From Paralvinella palmiformis (lineage: Eukaryota > Annelida > Polychaeta > Terebellida > Alvinellidae): a stretch of DNA of 64,000 bases. Made by a program: the position numbers and the translations under genes. The notes below the pieces were generated by a model. The model worked only from the letters and a program-made list of their open reading frames with translations. It ran no database searches and was not told the DNA's origin. Below are positions 33,381-46,179 of this stretch, piece by piece (within the stretch, counting starts at the first letter, position 1; every line of letters begins with the position of its first letter). The DNA lies in contig JAODUP010000163.1 of NCBI GenBank assembly GCA_025642065.1, positions 376,001-440,000 on the forward strand, read 5' to 3'.

Positions 33381-33560
33381 CAGTCAAACCTGCTCTTAAC
33401 GCCACATGTGGGGACTTGCTGAAAGTGGCGTTTACAGACAGGTGGAACCACCAGGCACTTAATTAAAGGTGGAATTTCCAGTGACCGAACAACATAGAAT
33501 ACATACTATTTATTTTTATTCATGCATACACTTACATAACACTCACAACTCACCATTCAC
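33381..33560. mobile_element. TIR DNA transposon, second copy, left part only
   Basis: Starts CAGTCAAACCTGCTCTTAAC and follows the 30098 element through GGACTTGCTGAAAGTGGC, AGACAGGTGGA and TTTATTTTTATTCA before diverging. No right-end inverted repeat was found downstream. Confidence 0.65.
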
Positions 33561-34185
33561 AGATCCAAACACAATGTCTTTGCATTTTAGAAATGACTGT
33601 AACCAACATTTGAAGCATGAAATGAATCGATCTTCAGATCAACAGCAAATTAAAGGCTTGACGCTGAATCAATAGTCCTCTGACTTGTAAACTCAAAGGA
33701 CCTAACACTTGTAGTGGCATCCTTAAAACCACACCCATGTCAGTTCGTTGATTTCATCATTGTCAGGATTAATGCGAATACATCGACTATGGCTGTGTGC
33801 ATTTACACGATATTCCTCCAATACATCAGCAATAAATAATTGATTTAAAATAATGTTATCATATTGATCTTCGCTGATAAAAACCTAAATATTTCTTACT
33901 CATGGCTTTATCTTCACACATTTAAGGTTATAGAGCAGTTATCTATATTGATGTGAATTGAATTCAACTGAATATATGTATTAGGGAATATTACTTTCAA
34001 ATAAAACATCAGACTAAATTATGACTAAAACTACAATCACATAAAAAACCTTAAAACTTACGTAATTTCTGAACGCAGGTTTACATTACCTCTATGTCCA
34101 GATCGCTGTCTTCTGAGATTATACTAAATTTATCACGACTGGATCGTGATCAAAAACGGATTGGTTGATCAGCCCAAGATCTATC

Positions 34186-35270
34186 TAGTCGACACTCATA
34201 GGGGCTTCTACAACACAATCTAGATGACTGTTCCATGTATCAACCGCACACAATCTAAACTGAGATTGTTTTATTTTGGTTCTACTTCGTTCCTTATATA
34301 ATGTCTCCTGCTGCCCTCTTGTGTTACTGGCAACTGCATTTCTACATCCTGATCATATATTCCGTTCAGCATCTTATACACCTCTATCATATCCCCACGG
34401 ATTCATCTGGACACCATTGTTGGGAGATATAATTTCTTTAACCTCTATGTAACTTAGCTCCTTCAGCCCAGGTAGCATCTTTATAGCTCCCCTTGTACAT
34501 TTTCTATGTTGATAATGTTCTTCTTCCTGAACGGAGACCAGATAGATTGAGTAAATATTCAAGGTGTGGACCGACCATTGCCTTAAATAGCCATATACAG
34601 ATTTGACTTTCCATGTAACTGAAAGATCCCATGGTCTGATTTGCTTTCTTAACCTTCTCCAGTGTGTGGTGTTCAAAAGTTAGTTTATCATCGAAGGTGA
34701 CTCATAGGTCCTTCTCTTGGCTGCCTTTTTGTAATATGACCCCTTTGCTCTCCTCATCTTCATGAGTATCCCAATAATATAGTTTTTCTGATCGTCATCA
34801 TTTTACACTTCTGAGGGTGGAACCTCATAATCCACTTGGTTTCCCATTCTTGTAGTAAGTTGAGGTCTTGTTGTGACCGATCCTGATTATTCTGTGAAGC
34901 AACCTCCCAGAATATGTTAGTGTCATTTGAATATATATATATATATTGGATTTAACGCTATCTGGAAGATCACTGATAAACAGAACAAACAGGACCGGTC
35001 TCAATATGCTACCGCTCAGCACATCTACCCATCTTTAGAATGAACCATTCACTATCACTCGCTGTTTTCTGTTTGTCAGGAAGATCTCATTTATCTCTGT
35101 GAAATGATAGTACGCACACACTTTTTGTACTGTTTGTTTATTCATCATTTGGTTTTCCCCAACGACGAAGTGTGTATTTATTGTTGTTTTATGGCATGTA
35201 TGGGATGTAAGTATCGATGCCTTTGACACAGTTCTCATTGTACACAGTCGTAGCCATGGAAGATAGCATT
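34186..35270 (-). pseudogene. Decayed LINE reverse transcriptase (CR1/L2-like)
   Basis: The minus-strand translation in broken frames gives FLTNRKQRVIVNGSF, LSGSILRPVLFVLFISDLPD, an FWEVASQ stretch in the place of the F-A-D-D-T box region, FHPQKCKMMTIR, AIKMLPGLKELSY and a C-terminal NSHLDCVVEAPMSVD. These are reverse-transcriptase and CR1-type C-terminal landmarks. Stops, frameshifts and a small (TA)n interrupt it. It appears to be the same family as the element at 9000-10790. Confidence 0.7.
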
Positions 35271-35915
35271 ACTTTGGACCAAGTCAGCACTCATGCCGAG
35301 AATGATTTAAAATTGCTCTATGAAAAGGATCTGTCTGATGATGAACACTTTGAATCTCCATTTGATATAACAAACAATTAATGTTTGTACTATGAAGCAG
35401 AGACCGTGGGTAATGTGCTTAGATCATCGCACGGTGAAATTTCGTTATTCTATCAGGCACATTGGAATTCGATCTGGTGGCTTTGATGTTATACGAGTAA
35501 CTGAACTTTTTAGTATGGCCAAAGGTCAATGTCTATTAACTTGCAACGAGAAACAACTCAAACAGCTCAAAAGGCGGAGTTGGCGTGTATATTAAAGATA
35601 TCTTAAAATACAAGAAAAGACATAATTTGTGTATATTTATACCAAATATATTTCAATTGATATTTTTAGAACTAAATATGGGACATAAAACTCTAATTGT
35701 AGGGACAATATACCGGCCCAACTCGTACCCAAATACAGACATAGACATATTTATACAAACAGTGAAAGATTTACAGCAACTTTTGGCGGCAGAAAACAAA
35801 GAAACTTACTTGATCGGGGATAAGAACATTGACTTGGTAAAATGTTCAAATCATCTTAAAACTGGTGAATACCTAGAATCAATATTCTCACATGGATTCT
35901 TACCTCTAATAATTA
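35257..35915 (+). pseudogene. LINE endonuclease (APE) fragment
   Basis: The N-terminal part reads HGEISLFY (with C-L-Y-Y-E-A-E before it) and DVI-VTELFSMA. The later frame reads YIKDILKYKK, IFLELNMGHKTLIVGTIYRP and LIGDKNIDLVK. G-T-I-Y-R-P and G-D-x-N-I-D-L are signatures of the AP endonuclease domain of LINEs; the usual M in GDMNID is K here. A frameshift near 35575 and an early stop break it. It ends abruptly at the tail of the LTR-like repeat. Confidence 0.75.
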
Positions 35916-36045
35916 TTTTTAGACTAATGTATGTATAGTTGTATTTATATTTAGATTTATGGAGGTAGGTCGAAGGATGTTTAGATATGTTGATGCTCTG
36001 TGCCTGTTGCCTCTTTATATGTATCCTAAAACGCACATTGCCCGT
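35916..36045 (+). repeat. LTR-like repeat, tail-only copy C
   Basis: Matches the last ~120 bases of copies A and B (TTTTTAGACTAATGTATG through CCTCTTTATATGTATCCTAA). It directly follows the truncated LINE endonuclease. Confidence 0.72.
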
Positions 36046-36660
36046 GCCAGACATCTTATCTATTTCCATCCAGATTCCTTATTACACCAATGTAATAAAG
36101 TTATGTCGTTATTACAACATGTTTGAGTCTATTAACCTTGTTATGTATAATGTAGAATCTATATTGTTGTCCTCTTATGTGGTCTGGCGAAACGACCTAT
36201 TAATTCATACAATGCTGCTTGATGGATTTATACTCATAGAGTCGTTTGTTATTCCGCAGGCATCTCCATGGGTATTAAGCTGCGGACAGAGTTTTTTCCC
36301 ATATTATGAGTAATTAGGTTACACTGATATAGGATTTTTTTTTAATTTATAGCTATTATAATCCCGACGTGCCATTCACAGTATCGGAGATCTGCCTGAA
36401 ATCCGCTGTTCTCGACCATAGGTCAAATAGATCAAGTGGATAGGCGCTTTAATTTAGATCCCACCACACCTAACTGCATATACTTAGGGACGCTAAATTA
36501 AGCGTGAATGAACGTTCCCTTGGTGATGAACGGAAACGTATGATGATTAGCTGTTAGGTTCGAGTAAATCATAGTATTTACTCAGGTTTGAGACGATATT
36601 TTGTTCTAGTCCAGTAATAATCCATTGTGCGGTATTGCTACTTTGTTTTTATTTTAGTTA
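36046..36660. other. Unassigned stretch
   Basis: No gene supported; the plus-strand open frame 35987-36313 starts inside a repeat copy and shows no domain. Confidence 0.4.
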
Positions 36661-36662
36661 AA

Positions 36663-37340
36663 TCACTTCAGTGAGTCCATACTGAGTTAGTGTACATTCT
36701 CTTTGTTATGGACAAACTGTGATGTTTGTTAACACGCCGAGGGTATATAAAAGGCCTAACGTTTCACTTAGGTTAGAGAAGAACTTCGACGCCAGACTAA
36801 TCGGATGTGTACCGATATATATATATGGTTCATATAGGTAGGATTTATTTAGTTATTCGAACCCAGAATAAAGCTGAGGTCAGCATCTGAGGTGTCGAAA
36901 TGCTTTATATACAGGTTTCTTTTGGACTACAGAAAATTACTGTTGAATGTAAACTGTGGTGTCAAAATAGTTTATGATATGTATGTAGCAAGTCACCATT
37001 GAACCACACGCACGTGTTGTTTGTTGCGAGCTGTGGTATCAAATGGTATGTTTTTACGTTCTTCCGCTTTTTGTACGTAGCCTGCATGTAGCCGCTTTCC
37101 TGTGGGCGTGACATATTTGTCGCGTACGAAAAGCGAATTAGCTGGTTCCCACAGGCTGATGAGTAGACCAGACACATGCTTAGGTATACGCACACATCTA
37201 TCAATATGTGGAGGTATGGAACATTTTATTTTTAGATTAATGTATGTATAGTTGTATTTAGATTTATGGAGGTAGGTTTCGAAGGATGTTTAGATATGTT
37301 GATGCTCTGTTCCTGTTGCCTCTTACTATGTACCCTAAAA
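36663..37340 (+). mobile_element. LTR-like interspersed repeat, copy B
   Basis: Near-identical to 26336-27005 by eye, including the TATAAAAGG box, the CCCAGAATAAAGC signal and the CCTAAAACACACA end. It runs straight into the giant CA/CATACG array. Confidence 0.62.
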
Positions 37341-37987
37341 CACACACACACACACGCACACGCACGCATACTCACGCATACGCACGCACACGCACGCATA
37401 CGCACATACACACACGCATACGCACATACACACACGCATACACACACGCATACACACACGCATACGCACACGCATACGCACACGCATACGCACACGCATA
37501 CGCACACGCATACGCACACACATACGCACACACATACGCACACACATACGCACACACATACGCACACACATACGCACACACATACGCAACACATACGACA
37601 CACATACGCACACACATACGCACACATACGCACACATACGCATACATACGCACACATACGCATACATACGCATACATACGCACATCACATACACATACAT
37701 ACGCACACATACGCATACATACGCACACATACGCATACATACGCACACATACACACATACATACACACACATACGCATACACATGCGCATACATACGCAC
37801 ACATACGCACACATACGCACATACATACATACACATACGCACATACACATACATACACACACACACACACATACATACACACACGCACATACACATACAT
37901 ACACATACGCACATACACATACATACACATACTCACATACACATACATACACATACATACACATACATACACATACATACACATACG

Positions 37988-38018
<31 letters not shown>

Positions 38019-38102
38019 GCACACACATACACATACATACCCATACCCATACACCCATACCCATACATACATACCCATACACACACACATACACATACAC
38101 AC

Positions 38103-38158
<56 letters not shown>

Positions 38159-38213
38159 TACACATACACATACACATACACATCACATACACATACACAT
38201 ACACATACATACA
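37341..38213. repeat. Compound (CA)n/(CATACG)n/(CATACA)n array, ~870 bases
   Basis: Alternating pyrimidine-purine tract of CACACG, CGCATA, CACATACG and ACATAC units, without a single long pure run. Reading frames stay open for over 300 codons on both strands because no unit contains a stop in most frames. They are artefacts of the repeat and not genes. Confidence 0.93.
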
Positions 38214-38454
38214 CCAGCAAGATTTTCGTTGTCTGCAGAGATCGTTTGTGTTTACGTTCTCAACAATATAGCAATATAACAATATACCGTTTGTGCACAG
38301 GTGAAATTCCTATGTGTGCTGGTAGTAAAAATGTCTGAGCACGCACATCATTGAGGCAACATTGCTACACATTATTTTATAACTGATAATTCCAGCATAA
38401 CGACTTCTATATGAGGAAATGCAATACGATTTAAATAAAATACATTTAAATACA

Positions 38455-39424
38455 ATTAAAATTTATATTGTTTGTTGATGATACCAATGTATTCTCTGCC
38501 GGTAAAAGCATAACAAAGGTTATTAATGTGCTGAAAGCAAATGAGTCGATGGCTTAAAGTTAAAATTTATCTCTGAATATCAATTAAAATAAATTACATG
38601 TGTTTCCATAACAAGCCTTATCTGGATGATTGTAAACTAAAGATTGAAGAATTAGAAGTCAGTAGACTATAAGTTACTAAATTCCTAGGAGTATTTGTAG
38701 ATGAAAATTGTCATGCTCTAATCACATTAACACTGTTTGTAAAAATGTCTCGAAAATATTGATATTATTTAAAAAGTCAAATACATACTTGAAAACAACC
38801 ACTAATACATGCTATATTGTTCATTAATACTTCCCTACAAAAGTTACGTATATGAGATATGGAGAAATACTTACAGGTATCGATTACATAATTTGATGCT
38901 ATTACAAAAGAAGGCACTATGCGTAATGTTGCCAAAGTTAGTTATTTAGATCAATTGTTTGTTAAATATAAGTGTTTGAAAATTTTAATTATTGTAAAAT
39001 TAAAAACCTTGATTATAATCTATAACGCCCAAAATAAGATGTTAATCGAAATTTTTTTTTTGTTCATAACAATAGAAGAAATACATTTTCTTTAGCACCC
39101 AAACCCAGAGAGCTCCGTTTATCTGGTTTTCACTTGTCTGTTCCAAGGTTTAAAACTAATACTGGCAATCGTGCTTTTTCAGTTGCTGTGCCTACTCTTT
39201 GGAATACACCCATTGAACAGGTTAAGCTATTTAAATAACATAGTTCCTTTCGGTTCCTTATTTATCCCTCCTAAGTTTCCTAAAATTTCCACTCCATCTG
39301 ATCATTTGTTGATGAATATTGCATTGTACCTGGACTATGAGATGGCCTAACCCATGTACTAGGAGCACCACTGAACTAAATTCTTGTAGAGGATATTAGC
39401 GCTATAGAAGATTGTTATTAATAA

Positions 39425-39430
<6 letters not shown>
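38455..39430 (+). pseudogene. LINE reverse transcriptase C-terminal half and 3' end
   Basis: Begins with FILFVDDTNVFSAGKSI, the F-x-D-D catalytic box of LINE reverse transcriptase, then KFLGVFVDENCH in another frame. Further on are SLAPKPRELRLSGFHLSVPR, FKTNTGNRAFSVAVPTLWNT and a 3' end related to 22266-22440. Stops and frameshifts are frequent. It may belong to the same element as the endonuclease fragment at 35257, with the middle lost or displaced. Confidence 0.72.

Positions 39431-39480
<50 letters not shown>
39428..39480. repeat. (TA)n microsatellite at LINE 3' end
   Basis: About 25 TA units after AATAAAGTTTA. Confidence 0.87.
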
Positions 39481-39482
<2 letters not shown>

Positions 39483-40182
39483 GCTTACGATTGTTATGTT
39501 TAACCTTTACTACAAAAAACACTAACATTATTTTTCCTCCTATGGTATTTGCCATCGTGCTATGTTACATACAAGTTACAGATGAAAGTTATAAATGAAA
39601 AATTAACTACTCACATAGTATGAAGCCATCAAAAAGATATACTCACTGTTGCTCTTTATCCAGAGTCGAGTGTCTGTGCGTGTGTGTGTGTGTATGTACT
39701 TTATTTCTGATTTGTATACATTGTTGTGCAAGAGAGCCTTGATATACCCTTCAAAATAGTTTACAACTGTGGATAATCTGATTTGGTTGATGCAGTAGTC
39801 ATTGGTCTTGGTCTCAAAGTTGTCATTTACAATGACAATGAATTTATTTTCCAATTTACACTTACATATTTTTAGAATTTATATTTTATACATTAACAAT
39901 TATTCATTTGTGCAAATTGGGGACCTTGTAGCTAAATAACTGTCTTTCCATAGGCCCCACACTATTTTAAATCACAATAACTTGTAACAGCCGGTGTTTG
40001 TGTGTGAGCTGGTAACAAGAGATATAACTCGTAGGTGGAAACATTTCGCCAGGCGAACCGCATACTCATAAGTACATATACATGTATGTTTTGTAAAGCC
40101 TTCACGTGATAGAATCGGTACAGTCGAAGTAAGACGATATACTACAGCTAAATACGAATGGCATCAATCGATACAAATATAT

Positions 40183-40308
<126 letters not shown>

Positions 40309-41977
40309 ACATACATATACATACACACATTCAGAACATTTACCATCACTAAGCCGCCGTCACCAATAAACCCTAGGAATAGGGAGGTTGAATATTATAC
40401 ACTTGATGGTATATTTGTAGGAAAGATTTGTAGGATATATATATATATCTGAACATTTTCAAGTAATGTGGTGTAACTTGTGGTAGTTTCCTCTGGTTTG
40501 ATGAAACATATTTCCATGCCCTACATTTTGACATTATTTAAGATGATAATTCATTAAGAGTTTGTTGTTTAATAATAGGCCTACGTTAGACTTTTATAAG
40601 ATATTAATCGTTTTTTTTTAAATTTATGTTACTAATTCGACATATATAATCCATATTTGGAAATTTCGAATCTTATGAAGAAAATAAAAAAACAAGCTCG
40701 TTTATCGGACTTTGTAGTATAATTAATTATTAGACGGTAGAAGGGCAACTATACGATAGATGTATAGTATGTGAAGCATTTTGTGTAAATTGGGTGGCCT
40801 CTGAGCCGTTGATTGGTGTATCATAAATAACTATTGTGTTGTTTGAAGCCTGAAAGGACAGGTGAAATCCACTTTATCAAACAGTATCACCATCTAAGTA
40901 AAACTTCAACTCTATCACTCTCACACAATAAGACAGCCTCGTGTACAATATAACTATCACACAATAACAAAGTCTTCCATGTTTTCATATCAACTACTGA
41001 ACATTCCCGTATTATCGCCCGTAACTGGTACACTGCTGTACAGCCCAACAAGTCTGGATACCAATCTCAATGTTACTTTTGTCTATTTTTGTCTGATCAT
41101 TTAATTTTCACTACAAAGTTGCTCTTAGATCATAGGTTCTAGGTATTAGGACCAACCTGAAGACTAATTAAAACACGCACATCTTAATTCCGCTCTCCAT
41201 TCACTCTCGTACATTATGACGAAACAGTATAAGACTCGCATTAAAGATCCATATACACTAACTGGGCTGGAAGGCATCCAAGTGTAATATTTGTGTCTGG
41301 TTATTTTATGTATCGACTGTGATTACAATGTTTTGTAATGGAAACGTGTTTCGTGTTTTACGATTTCGAGATCCTTGTTGTTTTGATCTTGTATTACTTA
41401 TAGTTCTCGTTTTTGTCTTTCTGAAGGACGTATTCAAATAATAAGAACCAAACAGGAAATCCACAATTCATTTATAGTACCTATTTGTTTCAGCGAACAA
41501 ATAAAAAGAAATTTGATTAACTATTATGTTTCAGCAGGAAGACAAGACGTCGGAGTTAAGTATCTGATTTATTACTTAAGAATGACATCTGACGAAGAAC
41601 AGACGAAGAACAGAGTTAGTCTCCCTTCAAACCTTTTTTGCATATATTTGATGTTTTATTATTTACCTGAAAACCTCCATTTTAGATTATTTAGGTTGAC
41701 TAAATAAAATTTGAATAATTGAAATACCATATTGCATCCGAAGTGTAGTTGAATAAAGTATAGTTTAATTTAATTCAGATTTATTGTGGGACCCACTGTT
41801 ACATTTCGAAAAAAATTAACTAATGCAAAGTCGGCAATGAGAATAATGACTGTATCAAATATTAGTCTTAGAAAAAAGGGATAATAAATAAATTAAACAC
41901 ACACACACAAACTTCCATATATAGACACAACCATTTCACCCTACTCAGATAAACAACTTGGAGTTCCCTCTCTAGAT

Positions 41978-42047
41978 GTACGCACGCACGCATGCACGCA
42001 CACACGCACGCACGCACACACGCACGCACACACGCACGCACGCAATA
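41978..42047. repeat. (CACG)n/(CA)n microsatellite
   Basis: Alternating CGCA and CACA units. Confidence 0.85.
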
Positions 42048-42279
42048 TTTATTTTAAGACGTTTTAATTAACTGAAAACAACCGCAACGGTAAATAGAAA
42101 AACTAAACACCCATACCTGTATATAATGCAATGAAATGTTCTTATTTTAAATTCTTCACTTATCTTCACTTTACCTATCGTCAGTATCGATTATTATCTT
42201 TTGCTCCATGTCAAAAGAAAAGAATTAAAATATCAAGCAGTGTTTCGTTCTGTTGCCCAGTTTATATGCTGCCACTCGT

Positions 42280-42440
42280 ACAGCGGCTCTCCTCGTTACC
42301 ATAACGATGCTCAGAGGTCAGCTGACTGGTCGAAATAACGCATTAAATCGGCAAGAAAGGGACACATTTACCATCGAACGAGGCTCTCTCTGTGACTAGG
42401 CAGCTCCGCGGGATATGATAGTATTAAATCATCGCTGGAG
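42280..42440 (+). promoter_or_regulatory. Promoter-like block, copy 1
   Basis: This region is less AT-rich than its surroundings and is clearly related to 46180-46340 along about 160 bases. Shared parts include TCGTTACCATAACGA, GAAATAACNCATTAA, GATCTCTGTG/CTCTCTGTG and CNGCTCCGC. It precedes a start-codon exon. TCGTTA-CCA-TAACGA is a perfect inverted repeat with a 3-base centre (42293-42307). The promoter role is inferred. Confidence 0.42.
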
Positions 42441-42637
42441 ATTAACTACGTCAGATATTTACGTGCATCGGACGTATTTAGAATGCGCCCATTTGCTGTG
42501 TGAATTGTAAACGTCAATTGAGATTGTTACCGGAACACGGAGAGTGGACAGGCGACGAAGAAGTGGTCCGTAATGAAGACGACGAAGGCAGTTTCTTCGG
42601 GATATTTTTCCTGTTATATCCGCCTTAGGAGGTGAAG

Positions 42638-42662
42638 ATGATACTGATAGTTGTGTCGTGTG
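42638..42662 (+). CDS. Candidate start-codon exon downstream of promoter-like block 1
   Basis: The ATG at 42638 encodes MILIVVSC and splices at G|GTAAGT in phase 1. It follows a GC-richer stretch that looks like a promoter plus 5' UTR and contains a short upstream frame (ATG at 42573, 20 codons). It could be an alternative first exon of the CUB gene (phase-compatible with 49895) or the start of another gene whose exons I could not find. Confidence 0.35.
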
Positions 42663-43617
42663 GTAAGTGGTTATCTTTTACACATCGAGTTAACACAACA
42701 GCAATACTGTAGGAATCAATATTAATGAAGATGTTAAGTAACAGGCTTATCAAAAAACCGCAGATTAAAAAAATAATAAATGTATTATCATTTATAAATA
42801 GTTTAGTAGAAAAGGTGTGAGATGTTAACGAGTGTTAGCTGATTTTATGAGCGCTGTTGACGCTATTTCATCTTTACATTTTTAGTGTAGTTTTCGCTAA
42901 GAACGTATTCATGAACAAAAATGTTTTGTTTTTGGCCAGGAACATATATTCCAAGTTTATGGCATATTTTCACAATATACACATTTATAAACTAACAGGT
43001 ATGACTGATTGACTTAAAATAATGCACATACTTGTTGTATTCTAGGGGTATGTTAGGAATTATTAGCTTTTCTAAAAAAATATATAAAAAATATTGGCGG
43101 AATAATCATGTTGGCAGAATTGAACTGTATGTTATACAGTTATCATATTTGTTTTGTCAATCAGCTCGTGATGTAGACATATTTAGACTCCATGTAATAG
43201 ATACAGCCAAGAACAATTGGCATTTAGAAGATTATAATTTATTTTAACTTCTTTCGTATTGTCCAGTTGGTATTTATGTATTTAATTATATATGGGGCCT
43301 ACATGTTTGTGTCTGGACCCGACGGCTTTTAGTATTAAAATAAACACTTATTGAGAAGTGGAATGATATCAATTGGAAAGGAATCCAATAAATAAATAAA
43401 TAGAATAAAGAAGCGTAAATAACCGAAGTATAATAGGTGTACACCTGGAATAGTTAAGTATATCTAATAGAGTAGAATCATGAAATAGATTAACAGTCTA
43501 CTCTACCCTCTCAAGTTTCACAATAATTTTCCATGTATTATTTCTTTGCATACTTTCTCTGTATGTAAGTAGGCTTATGTATCACGAGAAAGTTTATCTT
43601 CACATTTTAAATATACA

Positions 43618-43695
43618 ATCATTTCGATTCATTATCTTTAGAAGTCACTCGGACCATCTTGCCTACAATGTACACAAAAGTGGCTGTAAAATGGA
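43618..43695 (+). mobile_element. SINE S1-like body fragment
   Basis: Matches the S1 3' body: TTCATTATCTTTAGAAGTC, ACTCGGACCATCTTGCCTAC and ACACAAAAGTGGCTGTAAAA. The tRNA head is absent. It lies inside an open frame (43577-43918), which argues against that frame being a gene. Confidence 0.65.
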
Positions 43696-44217
43696 ATTAT
43701 TTAAGAAGACTATCTTTATGCTGTACTATTCGAACTCAAATCGAATACAAGTAATTAATAGTTTTGATAACTTTGCTTTCCCCGAGAATTATAAGGGAAG
43801 ATCAGCAGGAATTGTTTATTTTGTCTTTAATTCTGTTGAAAATATTTTTAATGTCTATGTAATCGTGAAATCAATTGTTCATGTTCAAATTTTTCATTCT
43901 TTTGTATTACATTGTTAATTGTCCATACCGAATTGAATCTGAGCTTTATATCGATATATAAAAACACCGAGACGTTCTCGTATTTGTTGACAAAAACCCT
44001 TGTCCATACTAACATAGCATGGCCTCCTGCAGCGAAATGTGTTTCGATTTGTTTGTCAGATCAAATGTCTTCTTGGGAAAGATCCGCCAGATCATAGTTG
44101 ATTTTGGTGCAGTTGTTTTCCCCGGCTCCTATATAAGTGCGAATCCAATTGATCCCCCAGGTTTACGGGGACGTGCTACTTGATATGCTCCAGTACTTGT
44201 CTTTGTGTTTGTAGATG

Positions 44218-44221
<4 letters not shown>

Positions 44222-44311
<90 letters not shown>

Positions 44312-44315
44312 CCCT
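44222..44315. repeat. (TC)n microsatellite
   Basis: About 43 TC units followed by CCCCCTCTATC. Confidence 0.92.
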
Positions 44316-44499
44316 CTATCTATTTCTGTCTCTCTGTCTACAATATTTAAAATCATTTAATGTGGCGACCCTAAAAAAGATGTCCTGAAAAATCGATGAA
44401 TCCTGCTTTACTTTTTTGTTACTTTTGGGATAACACAAGTAAAGTTCTATTCGATGTTGACGTTGTCACATACTGTTTTCGGCTCTGGTAGTGTCAGGA

Positions 44500-44770
44500 A
44501 GTTCACATATAGACACATACACATACATAGACAAATATATACAGACAGGGATACACACACACACACACACACACACATGCGCACACACACGCACGCACAC
44601 ACACACGCACGCACGCACGCACACACACATACACACACACACACATCTACTAACAAGATGACGGATAGACATTCACGCAGATAGAAAGTCCGAAACACAG
44701 AGACATAGACAAACAGACACACAGGCACGCACGAGAACACGCACACACACATACATACACACACATGTAT
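44500..44770. repeat. CA/GACA-rich compound repeat
   Basis: Runs of CACA, CACG and AGACA/ATAGACA units. Overlapping open frames of up to 171 codons are low-complexity artefacts. Confidence 0.8.
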
Positions 44771-44797
44771 GTGGTAGTAGAGGTAGTTACGGATACT

Positions 44798-44859
44798 TAT
44801 TATTATTATTATTATTATTATTAGTAGTAGTAGTAGTATCAGCAGAAGTAGCAGCCGCA

Positions 44860-44910
<51 letters not shown>

Positions 44911-45345
44911 TTAGTAGTAGTAGTGGTAATAATAATAATAATAATAGTAACAATAATAACAATAGGAGTAGTAGTAGTAACAGTAGTAGTAGTAGTAGTA
45001 GTAGCAGTAGTATTATTATTAGTAGTAGTATCAGCAGAAGCAGCAGCAGCGGTAGTGGTAGTAGCAGTAGTTATAATAGTAGTAGTTATAATAGTAGTAG
45101 TAAGAGTAGTAGTAGTAGTAGCAGTAGTAAGAGTAGCAGTTATACTAGTAGCAGCAGCAGTAATAGTAGCATCAGCAACAACAATATTAGTAATAGTGGT
45201 AGTAGTAGTAATGAAAGTATTAAAAGTAGTTTTTTAGTGTGGTTACTGTTGCTACTGCTAGTCCTTATGTTACTACTGCTAGTGCTGATGTTACTACTGC
45301 TAGTGCTAATTTTCTGTTGCTAGTACTGATGTTGTTGTTGTATGC
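44798..45345. repeat. Long imperfect trinucleotide tract (TTA/TAG/TAA/GCA)n
   Basis: About 550 bases of strictly triplet-periodic sequence. (ATT)n passes into (TAG)n with interspersed CAG, then (TAA)n, (TAG)n again, and finally CTACTGCTAGTGCTGATGTTA-like units. The plus-strand Val-rich frame 44923-45237 and the minus-strand Leu-rich frame are products of the triplet repeat. Confidence 0.85.
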
Positions 45346-45779
45346 TGTACTATTAAAACAATCAATTCAAGTCGACATGACAGAAAGGGCAGAAAGTAAA
45401 AAGCACAATAATAGTATTGGCCGTTGTAAACAAAACATGTCGTTGTCGTGAAATGGTCGAGTGTTGTTATCAGGAAGGCATGTGTCTCTTGGTGGCTGTG
45501 AAACATCATTTGTTTGACACTCAACAAGATGATTTAACTTCTACTCGGACGTCTGAATGATATTGAAGCGACGTCAGACTAATAATTCTGAATAACTCGA
45601 ATCTTATAAATATGATGTTGTAAACAATCTGGTTAGTCAGGAATTAAATTGACAACATGTTACATAACCCATCACTGAATTAGGACATAATTGAAATGTA
45701 GGTTTTTTCTGTTTTCGTTTACTTTTACGTTGTTGTCATTATAAAAATAAATCGCTAATGTTGATGAATGGGGAAAGGA

Positions 45780-45960
45780 CTGGATCACTCCCCCTTCTCC
45801 CCCTCTCTCTCCCTTCCCCCTCTCTGCCCCCCCCCCCCTCTCTCAGATTTCAGTGAAATAAACAATGAGCTTAAGATGTGGTTTTTATATGAAGAAAGCA
45901 TTTATTTATGCGCGCGCGCGCGTGTGTGTGTATGTGTGTGTGTGTATGTGTGTCTCGCTG
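45780..45960. repeat. C/T-rich tract and (CG)n(TG)n microsatellite
   Basis: A pyrimidine tract CCCCCTTCTC-like at 45785-45845, then alternating CG and TG at 45910-45955. Confidence 0.75.
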
Positions 45961-46179
45961 ATTCCTTTATTAGTCCCTTTCGCATAACCTTCTTTCCATT
46001 AATTTATTCCAAATGGACAGATTGTAAAAGATGAGCTTTCATTTATCAAACCTACGCTGGCCTCCTTACTACGTCGGTACTGGATCCTAGTATTATCGAA
46101 CGAGAAGATATTCCGTGCAGGAGCTTCTTCCAGTTTATATATTATTGCTTACTCACATAAAACAATCTCTTTATAATAG

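Noticed and set aside
37232..38338. Open frames of 143 to 350 codons on both strands
   Set aside because: They consist of His-Thr, Tyr-Val-Cys or Arg-Thr-His repeats produced by the CA/CATACG array; all frames of both strands are open for the same reason.
43577..43918. 113-codon open frame with a weak CUB-like ending (FDNFAFPENY)
   Set aside because: The first third is SINE body sequence, and no splice sites or conserved cysteines support it.
44447..45237. Leu-rich and Val-rich open frames (171 and 104 codons)
   Set aside because: Products of the triplet and CA repeats; no coding composition outside the repeat.
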